Source: Flavisphingopyxis sp963800335 | Lineage (GTDB): Bacteria; Pseudomonadota; Alphaproteobacteria; Sphingomonadales; Sphingomonadaceae | DNA: 64,000 bases | Assembly: GCA_963800335.1 (NCBI GenBank) | Contig: CAWDAN010000002.1 | Location: 1 to 64,000 of the forward strand | Direction of reading: 5' to 3' | Shown: positions 47,319 through 55,914 of the stretch, piece by piece | Numbering within the stretch: the stretch's first letter is position 1 | Layout of the letters: each line of letters opens with the position of its first letter | Notes under the pieces: model-generated | What the model was told of the DNA's origin: nothing | What the model saw: only the letters and a program-made list of their open reading frames with translations | Databases searched by the model: none | Position numbers and translations under genes: made by a program

Positions 47319-47640
47319 CTAAAGCTCCGGGCGCTCGCGGTAGAAGTCGATCTGCATCTGCATGGGGCCGGTGAGTTCGACGTGGTGCGGCTGGTCTGGG
47401 GCGAGCAGGGCGGGGGTGCCGGGGGTGAGGGTGAGGCGATCGCCGCTGTCGTCATAGACCATCACGACGCTGCCCGAGATGACGCGCGCGACGCCCCAGG
47501 TGCCCGATTTTGTCCGGTGTTCGCTGCGCAGGCTGGCGGGCAGGTCGCTCTCGTCGAACACGGGCGAGCTGGCATAAGGCACGGGGGCGGGCGAGCTGGC
47601 AGGGCGGCGGCGTGGGGGCGGGCTGGCCGGGTCGGGTCAT
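47319..47640 (-). CDS. DUF1971 cupin-like protein (frameshifted near 47627)
   Basis: Core reads VFDESDLPASLRSEHRTKSG, WGVARVISGSVVMVYDD, LLAPDQPHHVELTGP, QIDFYRE: a small cupin-type fold of the DUF1971 family often linked to nitric-oxide or tellurite genes. The ATG at 47640 overlaps the alternative oxidase stop (ATGA) and one base must be removed in a GC run to join the core. Last gene of the globin operon. Confidence 0.75.
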
Positions 47641-48380
47641 GCCGCGGCCTCGACGCGCAGGTCGGTGGCGTGCGGCGGATAGGGCGCGTGGGCCTCGCGA
47701 TCGACCGGCCGGCCGGCGAGCTGGCTGGCGAAGCCGTGGTTGACGTCGCGGTGGTGCGCCTCGTCGGCGCGCACGACGAGGACGACGTCGCGCAGCGTCG
47801 CATCGTCGGGCAGCTGCCAGTAATGACGCGCGATCGCGGGGGCGGGAACGTTGGCCGAACGGCCCGCGTCGATCTCCCTCAAATAGAAGGTGTAGCTCAG
47901 CACCGCCTCTTCCTCGAAATAGCCGACGATGCGGTGCGCGGTCTTTCGCGAGACCAGGTAGAGGGTGAAGAAGGCGATGAAGAAGACCCACTGGACGGCG
48001 AGGATGACGAGGCGTTCGAACAGCGTCGGCCTGGCGATCTCGATGAAGGTCATCAGGTGCATGCGCTCGTTCTCCGCCTCTTCCATCAGCGTGCGGATCC
48101 AGCCGTCGTCATCGACCATGCGGCGCAGCGAATGGAGGTGGGTGATCATCGCGCCGACCATGCCGGGCACCGCGGCGACGGTTTCGAGGACGATCGCGCG
48201 GTGGCCGTAGCGCTTGGCGAAGAAGGTGTCGGCGCAGAAGCGCAGGACCTTGGTAAAGCCGAGCGCGATACGGTCCGATATCCCCTGCGGACGATGATGG
48301 ACGTGCGGCTGCGCATGGCGTTCGCGCGCGCGTGCGGCAAGATCGGGCGCGCGGGGATCGGGGGCGAGGCGGTTGGTCAT
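47637..48380 (-). CDS. Alternative oxidase
   Basis: About 247 residues. Diiron motifs: LETVAAVPGMVGAM (E), EEAENERMHLM (E-x2-H), YFEEEAVLSY (E) and RADEAHHRDVNH (E-x2-H). Two membrane-associated helices lie between (LVILAVQWVFFIAFFTLYL). It oxidises ubiquinol directly with O2, is insensitive to NO and cyanide, and does not pump protons. Grouped with a globin and an NsrR-like regulator, it probably maintains respiration during nitrosative stress. Confidence 0.92.
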   Translation of the reverse strand: MTNRLAPDPRAPDLAARARERHAQPHVHHRPQGISDRIALGFTKVLRFCADTFFAKRYGHRAIVLETVAAVPGMVGAMITHLHSLRRMVDDDGWIRTLMEEAENERMHLMTFIEIARPTLFERLVILAVQWVFFIAFFTLYLVSRKTAHRIVGYFEEEAVLSYTFYLREIDAGRSANVPAPAIARHYWQLPDDATLRDVVLVVRADEAHHRDVNHGFASQLAGRPVDREAHAPYPPHATDLRVEAAA

Positions 48381-48418
48381 GACGGGCCTTTCGGGCGGGA
48401 CGGGGGCGGGCGGGGCGA

Positions 48419-48871
48419 TCAGAAGCCGATGCTGGCGCGCATCACGACGAGCGCGATGGCGAAGGCGGCGAACAACAGGGGGACGGTGAGCACCTGTGCC
48501 GCGACGCTGGCGGTGCCCATCGGGCCGGTATAGGTGTCGAGCACCGCATCGCCGCGTTCGAAGCCCTGCCGACCGCGCTTGCCGAGGCCCTGGAGCACGG
48601 CAGCCGTGCCGAAGAACATCGCCGTGTAGAGGACGCTGACGACGACGGCGAAGACCGTGCTGCCGTCGTGCGCGGTGGCGAGCGCGAGCGCGCCGAAGAA
48701 GGTGGCGTAGGCGCCCAGCAGCAGGAACCAGATCCAGCCGGGCAGGCCGAAGCTGCTGCCTTCGCCCATGCGCGGGGCGGGCGCGACGAGCGCGACGGCG
48801 TCGGCGGGCGGGGCGCAATCGACCTCGCCATGGTCGCGGGTCAGCGCGGCGATATCGTGTTCGTAGAGCAT
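48419..48871 (-). CDS. Membrane protein of the globin/AOX operon
   Basis: 150 residues: a short cytoplasmic start (MLYEHDIAALTRDHGEVDC) and three hydrophobic segments (GLPGWIWFLLLGAYATFFGAL; FAVVVSVLYTAMFFGTAA; VLTVPLLFAAFAIALVVM). No family recognised. It starts one base after the globin stop, so it is co-translated and may take part in NO detoxification or quinol supply. Confidence 0.7.
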   Translation of the reverse strand: MLYEHDIAALTRDHGEVDCAPPADAVALVAPAPRMGEGSSFGLPGWIWFLLLGAYATFFGALALATAHDGSTVFAVVVSVLYTAMFFGTAAVLQGLGKRGRQGFERGDAVLDTYTGPMGTASVAAQVLTVPLLFAAFAIALVVMRASIGF

Positions 48872-48872
48872 G

Positions 48873-49365
48873 TCAGAAGTCCTCCAGGCCTTGGGCGGCG
48901 GCCAGTCCGTCGCGGTTGATGACAATGGCGTTGAGCAGGCTGGTCGCGATCATCCGCGCGCGCTCCTCGACATGCGGGGCGGCGGCGGGATCGCGCGCGA
49001 GATCGTCGAGCGTGGCGCGGAACAGGGCGAGCCAGCGTTCGAAATGCGTCGCGTCGAGGCCGGGGATGGCGAGGTGTTTTTGCATCGGGCTGCCCGAATA
49101 GGTGCCGCTGTTGTGCAGTACCGAGCTCCAGAACGCCTTCATCCGCCCGAGATGCATCGGCCAGTCGGCGATCCGTGTCGGCGAAGATCGGGCCGAGCAG
49201 CGCGTCGTCGCGGACGGCGGCGTAGAAGCGATCGACGAGGTCGGAGATGAAGGCCGCGTCGATGCCGATCGCGAGCGCGGCATCACGCTTGGCGGCGCGG
49301 GCGGCGAGCGCGTGGCGCTGCGCGTCGGTCTGGGCGGGGTCGGGGGAGCGGAGGGGGGCGTTCAT
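48873..49365 (-). CDS. Group 3 truncated hemoglobin (frameshifted near 49180)
   Basis: N-terminal frame: AAFISDLVDRFYAAVRDDALLGPIF. After a one-base slip: IADWPMHLGRMKAFWSSVLHNSGTYSG, MQKHLAIPGLDATHFERWLALF (proximal His in KHLAI). The fold and length (~163 residues) match class 3 globins, which bind O2/NO and are often controlled by NsrR. First gene of the operon running to 47319. Confidence 0.87.
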
Positions 49366-49383
49366 CGTGGCAACTCGTTAAGT

Positions 49384-49398
49384 GGTATTGGAGATACC
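49384..49398. promoter_or_regulatory. Candidate NsrR-type operator
   Basis: GGTAT-TGGAG-ATACC, a perfect 5-5-5 inverted repeat in the 81-base space between the globin operon and the Rrf2-family regulator. AT-rich flanks (TTAAGT, TAATTA) extend it. The arrangement fits a site controlling both directions. Confidence 0.55.
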
Positions 49399-49446
49399 TA
49401 ATTAAACCGCGCTGGCGTTAATAGCAATATGTGATATGCATGTTTT

Positions 49447-49890
49447 ATGCGATTGAGCCTCCACACCGATTATGCGCTGCGCGTGCTGATGTTCCTGGCG
49501 GCCGAAGAGCGGCAGGCGTCGGTCGACGAGATCGCGCGCGCCTACGGGATTTCGCACAACCACCTCGTCAAGGTGGCGCGGCGGCTGGGCGAGCTGGGGC
49601 TGGTCGAGGCGCGGCGCGGGCGCGGCGGGGGGATATCTCTGGCGCAGGAGCCGGCGAGCATCAACGTCGGCGCGCTGGTCCGCGAGATGGAGAGCCTGGG
49701 CGGCTTCGTCGAATGTTTCGACGCGGGCGCAAACGGCTGCCCGGTCGCCGGGGTGTGCGGGTTGCAGGGCGCGCTGTCGCTCGCTCTCGGGGATTTCCTG
49801 AAGCGGCTCGACAGCTATGTGCTGGCCGACCTGGTGCCGCGCAAGGGCGCCTTCAGGCGGCGGCTCGAATTGCCCGAACGCGCTAGTTGA
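49447..49890 (+). CDS. Rrf2-family Fe-S regulator, NsrR-like
   Basis: 147 residues. Winged helix (LSLHTDYALRVLMFLA; SVDEIARAYGISHNHLVKVARRL) and the three cluster cysteines Cys90, Cys98, Cys104 (FVECF...NGCPVAGVCGL). The spacing and context favour the NO sensor NsrR over IscR. It is divergent from the globin-AOX operon, which it probably represses until NO destroys its cluster. Confidence 0.85.
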   Translation: MRLSLHTDYALRVLMFLAAEERQASVDEIARAYGISHNHLVKVARRLGELGLVEARRGRGGGISLAQEPASINVGALVREMESLGGFVECFDAGANGCPVAGVCGLQGALSLALGDFLKRLDSYVLADLVPRKGAFRRRLELPERAS

Positions 49891-50263
49891 GCAGCCATAG
49901 GCCGATCGCGACGACGAGCGCGCCGGGGCTGAGGACGGTGGCGATGAGGCGCAGGTCGATCCCGCCGAACTTGCTGACATGGTGCGTGTCGAGGCGCGAG
50001 AGGACCTTGCAGGCGCGGCGCTCGGCGGCCCAGAAGATGAACACGCCGATCAGGATGAACGCGGTCGCGACCGCCTTTGGCACCCAGGTCGGCTCGAGCG
50101 TGTCGAACAGGACGTTGAAGCCGACGCCGATGCCGATGCAGGCGAGGCCGGTGCGCATCCAGCCGGCAAAGGTGCGCTCGTTGGCGAGGATCGTGCGGTC
50201 CTCGGCAAGGTCGGTCCGTTCGGCGGCGAGTTCCTGCCCGTTCTGGCCATCGTGGTTGTCCAT
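49883..50263 (-). CDS. DUF202 membrane protein (YidH type)
   Basis: 126 residues with three transmembrane helices and the signature DLAEDRTILANERTFAGWMRTGLACIGIG (in part). Often found near stress genes; function unknown. Its 3' end overlaps that of the convergent regulator by 8 bases. ATG at 50263. Confidence 0.85.
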   Translation of the reverse strand: MDNHDGQNGQELAAERTDLAEDRTILANERTFAGWMRTGLACIGIGVGFNVLFDTLEPTWVPKAVATAFILIGVFIFWAAERRACKVLSRLDTHHVSKFGGIDLRLIATVLSPGALVVAIGLWLLN

Positions 50264-50365
50264 GGCGCCCGGTTTAGCAGCGCGCGGCGGCGGGGCCAAG
50301 GTGCGCGCCCGGGTGACACCAAGGGCGACTTAATCCTTGTTATACAGTTAAATGCCAGAGGGCGC

Positions 50366-50390
50366 GGAACCCGAAACGCGCAGCGCGGTT
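50366..50390 (+). promoter_or_regulatory. EcfG-type promoter
   Basis: GGAAC (50366-50370), 16-base spacer, GGTT (50387-50390), 32 bases before the hemerythrin gene. Confidence 0.6.
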
Positions 50391-50421
50391 GATCGAGGGG
50401 TAACAATCAGGGAGACCGATC

Positions 50422-50928
50422 ATGAGTGAGACACGCGATACCGACGCCACGCATATCCTGACCGCCGATCACCGCACGGTCGAGGACCTGTTCGCGAAAT
50501 ACGAAAAGGCCGGCGGCGCCTCGACCAAGCGCGAGATCGCCGAGAAGATCTGCGACGAGCTGAAAATCCACGCGATGATCGAGGAAGAAATCTTCTATCC
50601 CGCGCTGAAGGGCAAGATCGACGACGACCTGCTGCGCGAGGCCTATGTCGAGCACGACGGTGCCAAGCTGCTGATCAACGAAATCGCGGCGGGCGGCCCC
50701 GACGAGACGTTCTACGATGCCAAGGTGACCGTGCTCAAGGAGCAGATCGAGCATCACGTCAAGGAAGAGGAAAAGGAACACGACAACATGTTCCAGCAGG
50801 CGCGTGCGGCGAATGTCGACCTCGATGCGCTGGGCGAGAAGATGCTCGCGCGCAAGGCCGAGCTGCAGAAGCAGGCGGACAGCGGCGGCCTGCCCCCGGC
50901 CGAGATGACGACGATGGATAGTAATTAA
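50422..50928 (+). CDS. Hemerythrin-domain protein
   Basis: 168 residues. Iron ligands are arranged as in HHE proteins: ILTADHRTVEDLF, LKIHAMIEEEIFYP, YVEHDGAKLLI, IEHHVKEEEKEHDNMF. Such proteins bind O2 or NO or store iron, and homologues belong to the general stress regulon. A candidate EcfG promoter precedes it. Confidence 0.9.
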   Translation: MSETRDTDATHILTADHRTVEDLFAKYEKAGGASTKREIAEKICDELKIHAMIEEEIFYPALKGKIDDDLLREAYVEHDGAKLLINEIAAGGPDETFYDAKVTVLKEQIEHHVKEEEKEHDNMFQQARAANVDLDALGEKMLARKAELQKQADSGGLPPAEMTTMDSN

Positions 50929-50947
50929 CCCATCTGGTAAAAACAGG

Positions 50948-50984
50948 TTGACATCGTCACGCTGTTTGGGTACATAAGAGGAAC
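50948..50984 (+). promoter_or_regulatory. Strong sigma-70-like promoter with LexA-like box, upstream of the GTA
   Basis: TTGACA (50948-50953), 17-base spacer, TACATA (50971-50976). GTAC-N7-GAAC (50970-50984) overlaps the -10; the alphaproteobacterial LexA box is GAAC-N7-GAAC, one mismatch away. It lies 126 bases before the small terminase gene. A strong hairpin (51027-51059, GAACGGG...CCCGTTC) lies between promoter and gene. Confidence 0.55.
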
Positions 50985-51109
50985 ATCGGGAAAGTGCGAG
51001 TCGCCGGGGGCAATACTTGAACTGGCATGAACGGGTCGGGCGGCAACGTCCGGCCCGTTCGCGTTTGGCTGTGCGGCGACGGCGCGGGGACAGGAGCGGG
51101 CGGGGGCCT

Positions 51110-51673
51110 ATGGACAACGAGACGAACGAAACGGACGGGGCGGACCGGGCGTGCAGCGAGGAGCGCACGATCGAGGCCAATCGCGGACGGCTGTTGCAGG
51201 ACAAGAAGACCAAGACGAACGGTTTCAACAAGGCGCGGCGCGAGGCGTTCCTCAAGGAACTGTCGGCGACGTGCAACGTGTCGCGCGCGATTGCGGCGTC
51301 GGGCAAGGCGGGGTCGAGCGTCTATCGCAAGCGCCGGCGCGACCCCGAGTTCGCGGCGCAATGGCAGGCGGCGCTCGAGGTCGGCTATGCGCGGCTCGAG
51401 GCGGCACTGGTGCGCCGCGCGCTCGAGGTGGTCGACGGTTTCGCGCTGGTCGAGGACGAGCAGCCGGTCGAGAAGATGACGGTCGCGCAGGCGATCGACG
51501 TGATGGACAAGCACCGCCGCAGCGTCGCCAGCGGAGCGGCCAAGACCGTCCGGCCGCAGGCACGCCAGGTCGCGACCGCCGAGGAGACCGATCGCGCGAT
51601 CCTGAAACGCATCGCGATCCTCAAGCGGCAACGCGAGGGGACGAGCGGATCGGACGGATCGGGCGGGGCGTGA
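51110..51673 (+). CDS. GTA small terminase-like protein (g1 position)
   Basis: 187 residues with a DNA-binding helix-turn-helix region (KARREAFLKELSATCNVSRAIAASGKAGSSVYRKRRRDPEF, in parts), typical of phage small terminase. It should recognise DNA and load the large terminase encoded next (GTGA overlap). Start ATG at 51110. Confidence 0.8.
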   Translation: MDNETNETDGADRACSEERTIEANRGRLLQDKKTKTNGFNKARREAFLKELSATCNVSRAIAASGKAGSSVYRKRRRDPEFAAQWQAALEVGYARLEAALVRRALEVVDGFALVEDEQPVEKMTVAQAIDVMDKHRRSVASGAAKTVRPQARQVATAEETDRAILKRIAILKRQREGTSGSDGSGGA

Positions 51674-53025
51674 GCAAGAAGGGCAGACGCAAACGAGCCA
51701 GGGACGAGGAGCCGTGGGAGCCGCTGGCGGCGATCAACGCGCTCGTCGCGCTCGCCCCCGCCGACCAGGCGCGCGTGCTCGCCGAACTGAAGTCCAGCCA
51801 GAAGGCCGAGCTCGAGACGCGCTGGTACGGGTTCGAACATAACGGGCAGCGCGAACCGCCGGGGCGCTGGCGCGTCTGGCTGATCCGCGCGGGGCGTGGG
51901 TTCGGCAAGACTCGCGCGGGCGCCGAATGGATCAGCGAACAGGCGCGGCGGATCCCCAACGGCCGGTTTGCGCTGGTCGGGGCAAGCACCGACGATGCGC
52001 GGCGCGTGATGATCGAGGGGCCGAGCGGGCTGATCGCGGTGGCGCGGCGGCACGAGACATGGAGCTGGCGGCGCGGTATGCGCGAGTTCCGCTTTCATTC
52101 GGGCGCGATCGCGACGCTCTATTCGGCCGAGACGCCCGACGCGCTGCGCGGGCCCGAGCACGAGGCGGCGTGGTGCGACGAGCTCGCCAAATGGCGGCGC
52201 GGCGACGATGCCTGGGACAATCTGATGCTCGGGCTGAGGCTGGGCGAGTGGCCGCGGACGATCGTCACGACCACGCCGCGACCGATCGCGCTGATGCGTC
52301 GGATCATCGCCTTGCCCGACTGTATCGAGACGACGGGGCGGACGGCGGAAAACCCGCATTTGCCGACGTCGTTCGTCGCAACGATGGCGGCAACCTATGG
52401 CGACACCCGGCTGGGGCGGCAGGAGCTGGACGGCGAGCTGATCGAGGACGTCGAGGGCGCGTTGTGGACGCGCGCAATGATCGAGAAATGCCGAATTGGT
52501 TCAAATGAGGAAATAGATGTAACCCGGATCGTCGTGGCGGTCGATCCACCGGCAAGCGCAGGCGGCGATGCCTGCGGGATCGTTGCCGCCGCGCTGTTGC
52601 GCGACGGACGGATCGCGGTGATCGAGGATGCGAGCGTCAGCGGCCTGAGCCCCGAGGGCTGGGCCAATGCGGTGGCGCGCTGTGCGGCGCGGCACGGCGC
52701 GGACCGGGTGGTGGCCGAGGCGAACCAGGGCGGCGACATGGTGAAGTCGGTCCTGCAGGCGGTGCACAGGACCCTGCCGGTGCGGCTGGTCCATGCGAGC
52801 CGCGGCAAGGCGGCGCGTGCCGAGCCGGTATCGGCGCTGTATGAAACCGGGCGCGTCGTCCATGTCGGCGGTTTTGCCGATCTGGAGGACCAATTGTGCG
52901 GCATGCTGTTCGCGGGCGGCTATGCCGGGCCGGGCCGATCGCCCGATCGCGCCGACGCGCTCGTCTGGGCGGTCAGCGAGCTGGCGGGAAGCGGGAGGGC
53001 CGAGGCGCGGGTCAGCCTGGTCTAG
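51670..53025 (+). CDS. GTA large terminase (g2)
   Basis: 451 residues: Walker A-like RAGRGFGKTRAGAEW, Walker B-like EAAWCDELAKW, ATPase coupling TTTPRP, and an RNase H-like nuclease with VAVDPPASAGGDACG, VVAEANQGGDMV and SPDRADALVWA. It packages random host DNA into GTA particles. GTG start overlaps the preceding stop. The frame is intact. A strong terminator 70 bases downstream separates it from the rest of the cluster. Confidence 0.93.
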   Translation: MSKKGRRKRARDEEPWEPLAAINALVALAPADQARVLAELKSSQKAELETRWYGFEHNGQREPPGRWRVWLIRAGRGFGKTRAGAEWISEQARRIPNGRFALVGASTDDARRVMIEGPSGLIAVARRHETWSWRRGMREFRFHSGAIATLYSAETPDALRGPEHEAAWCDELAKWRRGDDAWDNLMLGLRLGEWPRTIVTTTPRPIALMRRIIALPDCIETTGRTAENPHLPTSFVATMAATYGDTRLGRQELDGELIEDVEGALWTRAMIEKCRIGSNEEIDVTRIVVAVDPPASAGGDACGIVAAALLRDGRIAVIEDASVSGLSPEGWANAVARCAARHGADRVVAEANQGGDMVKSVLQAVHRTLPVRLVHASRGKAARAEPVSALYETGRVVHVGGFADLEDQLCGMLFAGGYAGPGRSPDRADALVWAVSELAGSGRAEARVSLV

Positions 53026-53094
53026 GGTTAACCCAGATCAACCGGGATTATTCTGCTATCGCGGCGAACTGTTTGTCGGTATTTGTTATCGCGG

Positions 53095-53119
53095 CGCCGC
53101 GAATTTCGCGGCGTTTTTT
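53095..53119 (+). terminator. Terminator after the terminase gene
   Basis: CGCCGCGA, ATT loop, TCGCGGCG, then TTTTTT. Ideal rho-independent signal between terL and the histidine kinase. Confidence 0.88.
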
Positions 53120-53134
53120 GCCGCAGGACTATTG

Positions 53135-54217
53135 ATGGACGGATTGACTGGCGAAGGCACGAGCAACACGACGACGCGGGCCGAGCGGCTCGGCGACGGC
53201 GTGTTCGCGCGCCGGCTCGGCGAGGTCGGCGCATTGCAGGAAGGCGGCGACGCGTTTCGCGCGCTGGCCGATTCGATGCCGCAGATGGTCTGGTCGACGC
53301 TGCCCGACGGGCATCACGATTATTACAATGCGCGCTGGTACGAATTCACCGGCGCGCCGATGGATTCGAACGACGGCGAAGGCTGGGCCGGGATGTTCCA
53401 CGAGGACGACCAGGCCGAGGCGTGGAAACGATGGAGCCACAGCCTGGCGACGGGCGAGCCGTACGAGGTCGAATATCGCCTGCGCCATCATAGCGGGACA
53501 TATCGCTGGGTGCTCGGCCGGGCATCGCCGATCGTCGATGCCGAGGGCACGATCCTGCGCTGGATGGGGACGTGCACCGATATCGACGAGGCCAAGGCGA
53601 TATCGCAGCACAACGACGTGCTGAGCCGCGAGCTGAGCCACCGGATCAAGAACATCTTTGCGGTGATATCGGGGCTGATCGGCATGACGGCGCGGTCGAA
53701 CGCCGAATTTCAGGCACCCGCGCGCGACCTGCAGAGCCGGATTGCAGCACTCGGCAGGGCACACGAGTTCGTCCGGCCGCACAGCGAGTTTTCGCGGCCC
53801 GAGATGGTCGCGGTGACGCTGCACGGCATGCTCAACGAGATTTTCGCCGCCTATCCCGCGTTCATCGAGGGGCGGATGGCCATCGAAGGCGACGATTTCG
53901 AGATCAGCGACCGCGGCGCGACGCCGATCTCGCTCGTGTTCCACGAGCTGGCGACCAATTCGATGAAATACGGCGCGCTGTCGAACGACGAGGGGCGCGT
54001 CGCGATTACCGTCGCGAGCGATGGCGACGATGTCGTGTGCAGCTGGACCGAGCGCGGCGGGCCACCAATCGAACAGCCGCCCAGCCACGAGGGCTTTGGA
54101 TCGAAGCTGACCGAGCTGGCGGTCAAGCAGCAGCTTGGCGGAAGTTTCGAACGCGAATGGCCGCGCGAGGGGCTGCACATGACGATCCGCGCCAAGCGGG
54201 TGCGCCTGACGACCTGA
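53135..54217 (+). CDS. PAS-HWE histidine kinase
   Basis: 360 residues: PAS domain (~42-155: FRALADSMPQMVWSTLPDGH, YRWVLGRASPIVDAEG, WMGTCTDIDEAK), H box RELSHRIKNIFAVISGL (His169), N box FHELATNSMKYGALS, W-T-E in CSWTERGG (HWE class), G box GFGSKLTELAV. Such kinases feed the PhyR-EcfG stress pathway in sphingomonads. It faces the response regulator gene tail to tail and sits inside the GTA cluster between terL and portal. Confidence 0.9.
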   Translation: MDGLTGEGTSNTTTRAERLGDGVFARRLGEVGALQEGGDAFRALADSMPQMVWSTLPDGHHDYYNARWYEFTGAPMDSNDGEGWAGMFHEDDQAEAWKRWSHSLATGEPYEVEYRLRHHSGTYRWVLGRASPIVDAEGTILRWMGTCTDIDEAKAISQHNDVLSRELSHRIKNIFAVISGLIGMTARSNAEFQAPARDLQSRIAALGRAHEFVRPHSEFSRPEMVAVTLHGMLNEIFAAYPAFIEGRMAIEGDDFEISDRGATPISLVFHELATNSMKYGALSNDEGRVAITVASDGDDVVCSWTERGGPPIEQPPSHEGFGSKLTELAVKQQLGGSFEREWPREGLHMTIRAKRVRLTT

Positions 54218-54270
54218 AGGCCAGATATTTGTAAGGTTCGATCTCGCGCGGGCAAATGCCGCCCGGCGGA

Positions 54271-54682
54271 TCAGGCCGCGTGGGCGAAGGCGACGAAGCC
54301 TGGCGGCGGGGTCGGCGTCGGGGTCGAAATCGCGGCGCAGCGCATAATCGAGCACCTGGTCGATCAGGCGGACGTCGGCAGGCTTGGTCACGACGCCGAG
54401 CGTGCCGGGAATGCCGCCGCCGAGCTGGGCCGGGTTGGCGGTCACGAAGATCACCTTGATACCGTATTCGCGCGAGAGGAGTTCACCGATCATCGGGCCG
54501 GTCGCGCCGTCGCACAGGTTGACGTCGACGAGCGCGATATCGACTTCGGGCGATGCCAGCTGCATCGCCGAAGCGGTGTCGTCAGCGATTCCGGCGCAGA
54601 CATAGCCGCCGTCTTCGATGGTTTCACAGATATCGGCGGCGACGAAACATTCGTCTTCGACGATCAGGACACGGACAGGCAC
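54271..54682 (-). CDS. Single-domain response regulator (frameshift near 54305)
   Basis: Receiver domain: VRVLIVEDECFVAADI (acidic pocket), Asp53 (LVDVNLCDG), VIFVTANPAQL, Lys100 (VVTKPAD). After FDPDADPA the open frame runs on through the kinase antisense strand; shifting one base gives a short natural end PGFVAFAHAA and a stop at 54271. No output domain. GTG start with AAGGAG. An EcfG-type promoter lies upstream. It probably partners the convergent kinase. Confidence 0.85.
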
Positions 54683-54728
54683 GACAGGCTCCTTCGATCT
54701 AGTTCGGCGTGGTTACTTGGACTGAAAC

Positions 54729-54753
54729 AACTTACATTACTGAAGATAGTTCC
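54729..54753 (-). promoter_or_regulatory. EcfG-type promoter of the response regulator
   Basis: On the minus strand: GGAAC (54753-54749), 16 bases, AGTT (54732-54729). One mismatch from GGAAC-N16-CGTT, 47 bases upstream of the GTG start. Confidence 0.55.
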
Positions 54754-54879
54754 CTTTTAAGTCATTTTTCAAGGGGGCCTCGCGCCGACCGGTCCGGCAC
54801 GGTAGCGTGGCGGCGGCGCGGCCACAGGAGCGAACAGGGTGAACCAGGCGATCCCCCCGAACGATGCGATGCGCCGGTC

Positions 54880-55281
54880 ATGCTGACCGATGCGACGATG
54901 CTGGCAATCGCGCAGGCGGTTGCCAAGGGATTCGAATTCGCCGGGATCGCGGTGATCGTGATCGGCACGCTGATCGCCTTTGCCAAGGCGGGCGCGATGG
55001 TCGCGCGCGGGCTGGGCGCGGCAGGAACCGAAGCGGGCGAGCGCGCCGATGCGGGCGAGCGCGATGTCGTGCCGGCGTTTCGCAAGACGCTGGGGCGGTC
55101 GATCCTGACCGGGCCTCGAACTGCTGGTCGCGGCGGACATCATCCGCACGGTGGCGGTCGAGCCGACGCTGCAGAGCGTCCTCGTGCTCGGGCTGATCGT
55201 GCTGATCCGGACGTTTTTGAGCTTCAGTCTCGAGGTCGAGATCGACGGGCGCTGGCCGTGGCAGGGGAAGCGGGAGATGTA
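54880..55281 (+). CDS. DUF1622 membrane protein (frameshifted near 55117)
   Basis: First frame: AIAQAVAKGFEFAGIAVIVIGTLIAFAKAG and VPAFRKTLGRSILTG. After one base slip: LELLVAADIIRTVAVEPTLQ, LVLGLIVLIRTFLSFSLEVE, DGRWPWQGKREM. Three transmembrane helices, DUF1622 family, ~133 residues. Function unknown. Not a usual part of GTA clusters. Confidence 0.8.
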
Positions 55282-55318
55282 GGGCCGATGATAGCGAGCG
55301 ATTGCTGCGAGCCTTGAA

Positions 55319-55543
55319 GTGGCCGCTAATGGGTGGCGTGAGGTTAACGCGATTATCGAGGCGACGTCGCATGACAACGCTTGCAAGGACTCGGATCAGC
55401 AAGAGCCGACAGGTGACGATGTCACCTATGATGAACGAAACGGGATATCGGTCGGCGAGGCGATTGAGTGGGCGTCGCGGGAATCCACGGCCGTGACCTT
55501 GTATCTGTATGACAAGGGCGAGGGCACGACTGTTCGCGAGTAG
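55319..55543 (+). CDS. Small hypothetical protein
   Basis: 74 residues (GTG start), acidic, with VNAIIEATSHDNACKD and GISVGEAIEWASRESTAVTLYLYDKGEG. No clear ribosome binding site. The C-terminal half looks coding; possible cargo gene or fragment. Confidence 0.4.
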   Translation: MAANGWREVNAIIEATSHDNACKDSDQQEPTGDDVTYDERNGISVGEAIEWASRESTAVTLYLYDKGEGTTVRE

Positions 55544-55624
55544 CGTGGCGTTCGACGCAAGGTCGGGATAGGCCCCAGCCTGCGTTGGGGTGACGGTGTT
55601 AGATATGTCTTTGCGGCTGGCGCG

Positions 55625-55704
55625 GCCCCACATCCAACTTCGGCTAGGCCGCTGGCGCGGCTGAGCCTTCGTGTCCTCTCCCCTGAAGAAGGAGAGGGCA
55701 ATAT
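55625..55704 (+). repeat. GTA-region repeat, copy 1
   Basis: A degenerate copy of the CCCCTCTCC...CTAGGC...CTCTCCCCTGAA...GGAGAGGGCAAT element also seen at 57525-57604 and 63593-63671. It stands right before the portal-like remnant. Confidence 0.6.
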
Positions 55705-55719
55705 GCGCGGAGCAATCAC

Positions 55720-55857
55720 ATGAAATTATTCGGCCGGTCTTGGCGCGGGCGGGTTATGCGGGCGCGATCTCGCGGATCGGGCTGGGCGGGATCGATGGCG
55801 CGCGGGCGCAGGACGCGTTTCCGCACGGCTGCGAGCGCCAGGTGCGCAAGCCACGGA
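55720..55857 (+). pseudogene. Diverged duplicate of the portal gene 5' end
   Basis: ATGAAATTATTCGG starts a stretch matching the first ~160 bases of the portal gene at 56350 (shared CTCGCGGATCGGGCTGGGCG and GAGCGCCAG blocks) with a gap of about 27 bases and scattered differences. Frame is soon lost. It seems to be an old partial duplication. Confidence 0.7.
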
Positions 55858-55914
55858 TGATGCTTGCCGACCGGTCAGGCCGACGAAAGCCGATCACGAA
55901 CGTGCAAGGTCGCG

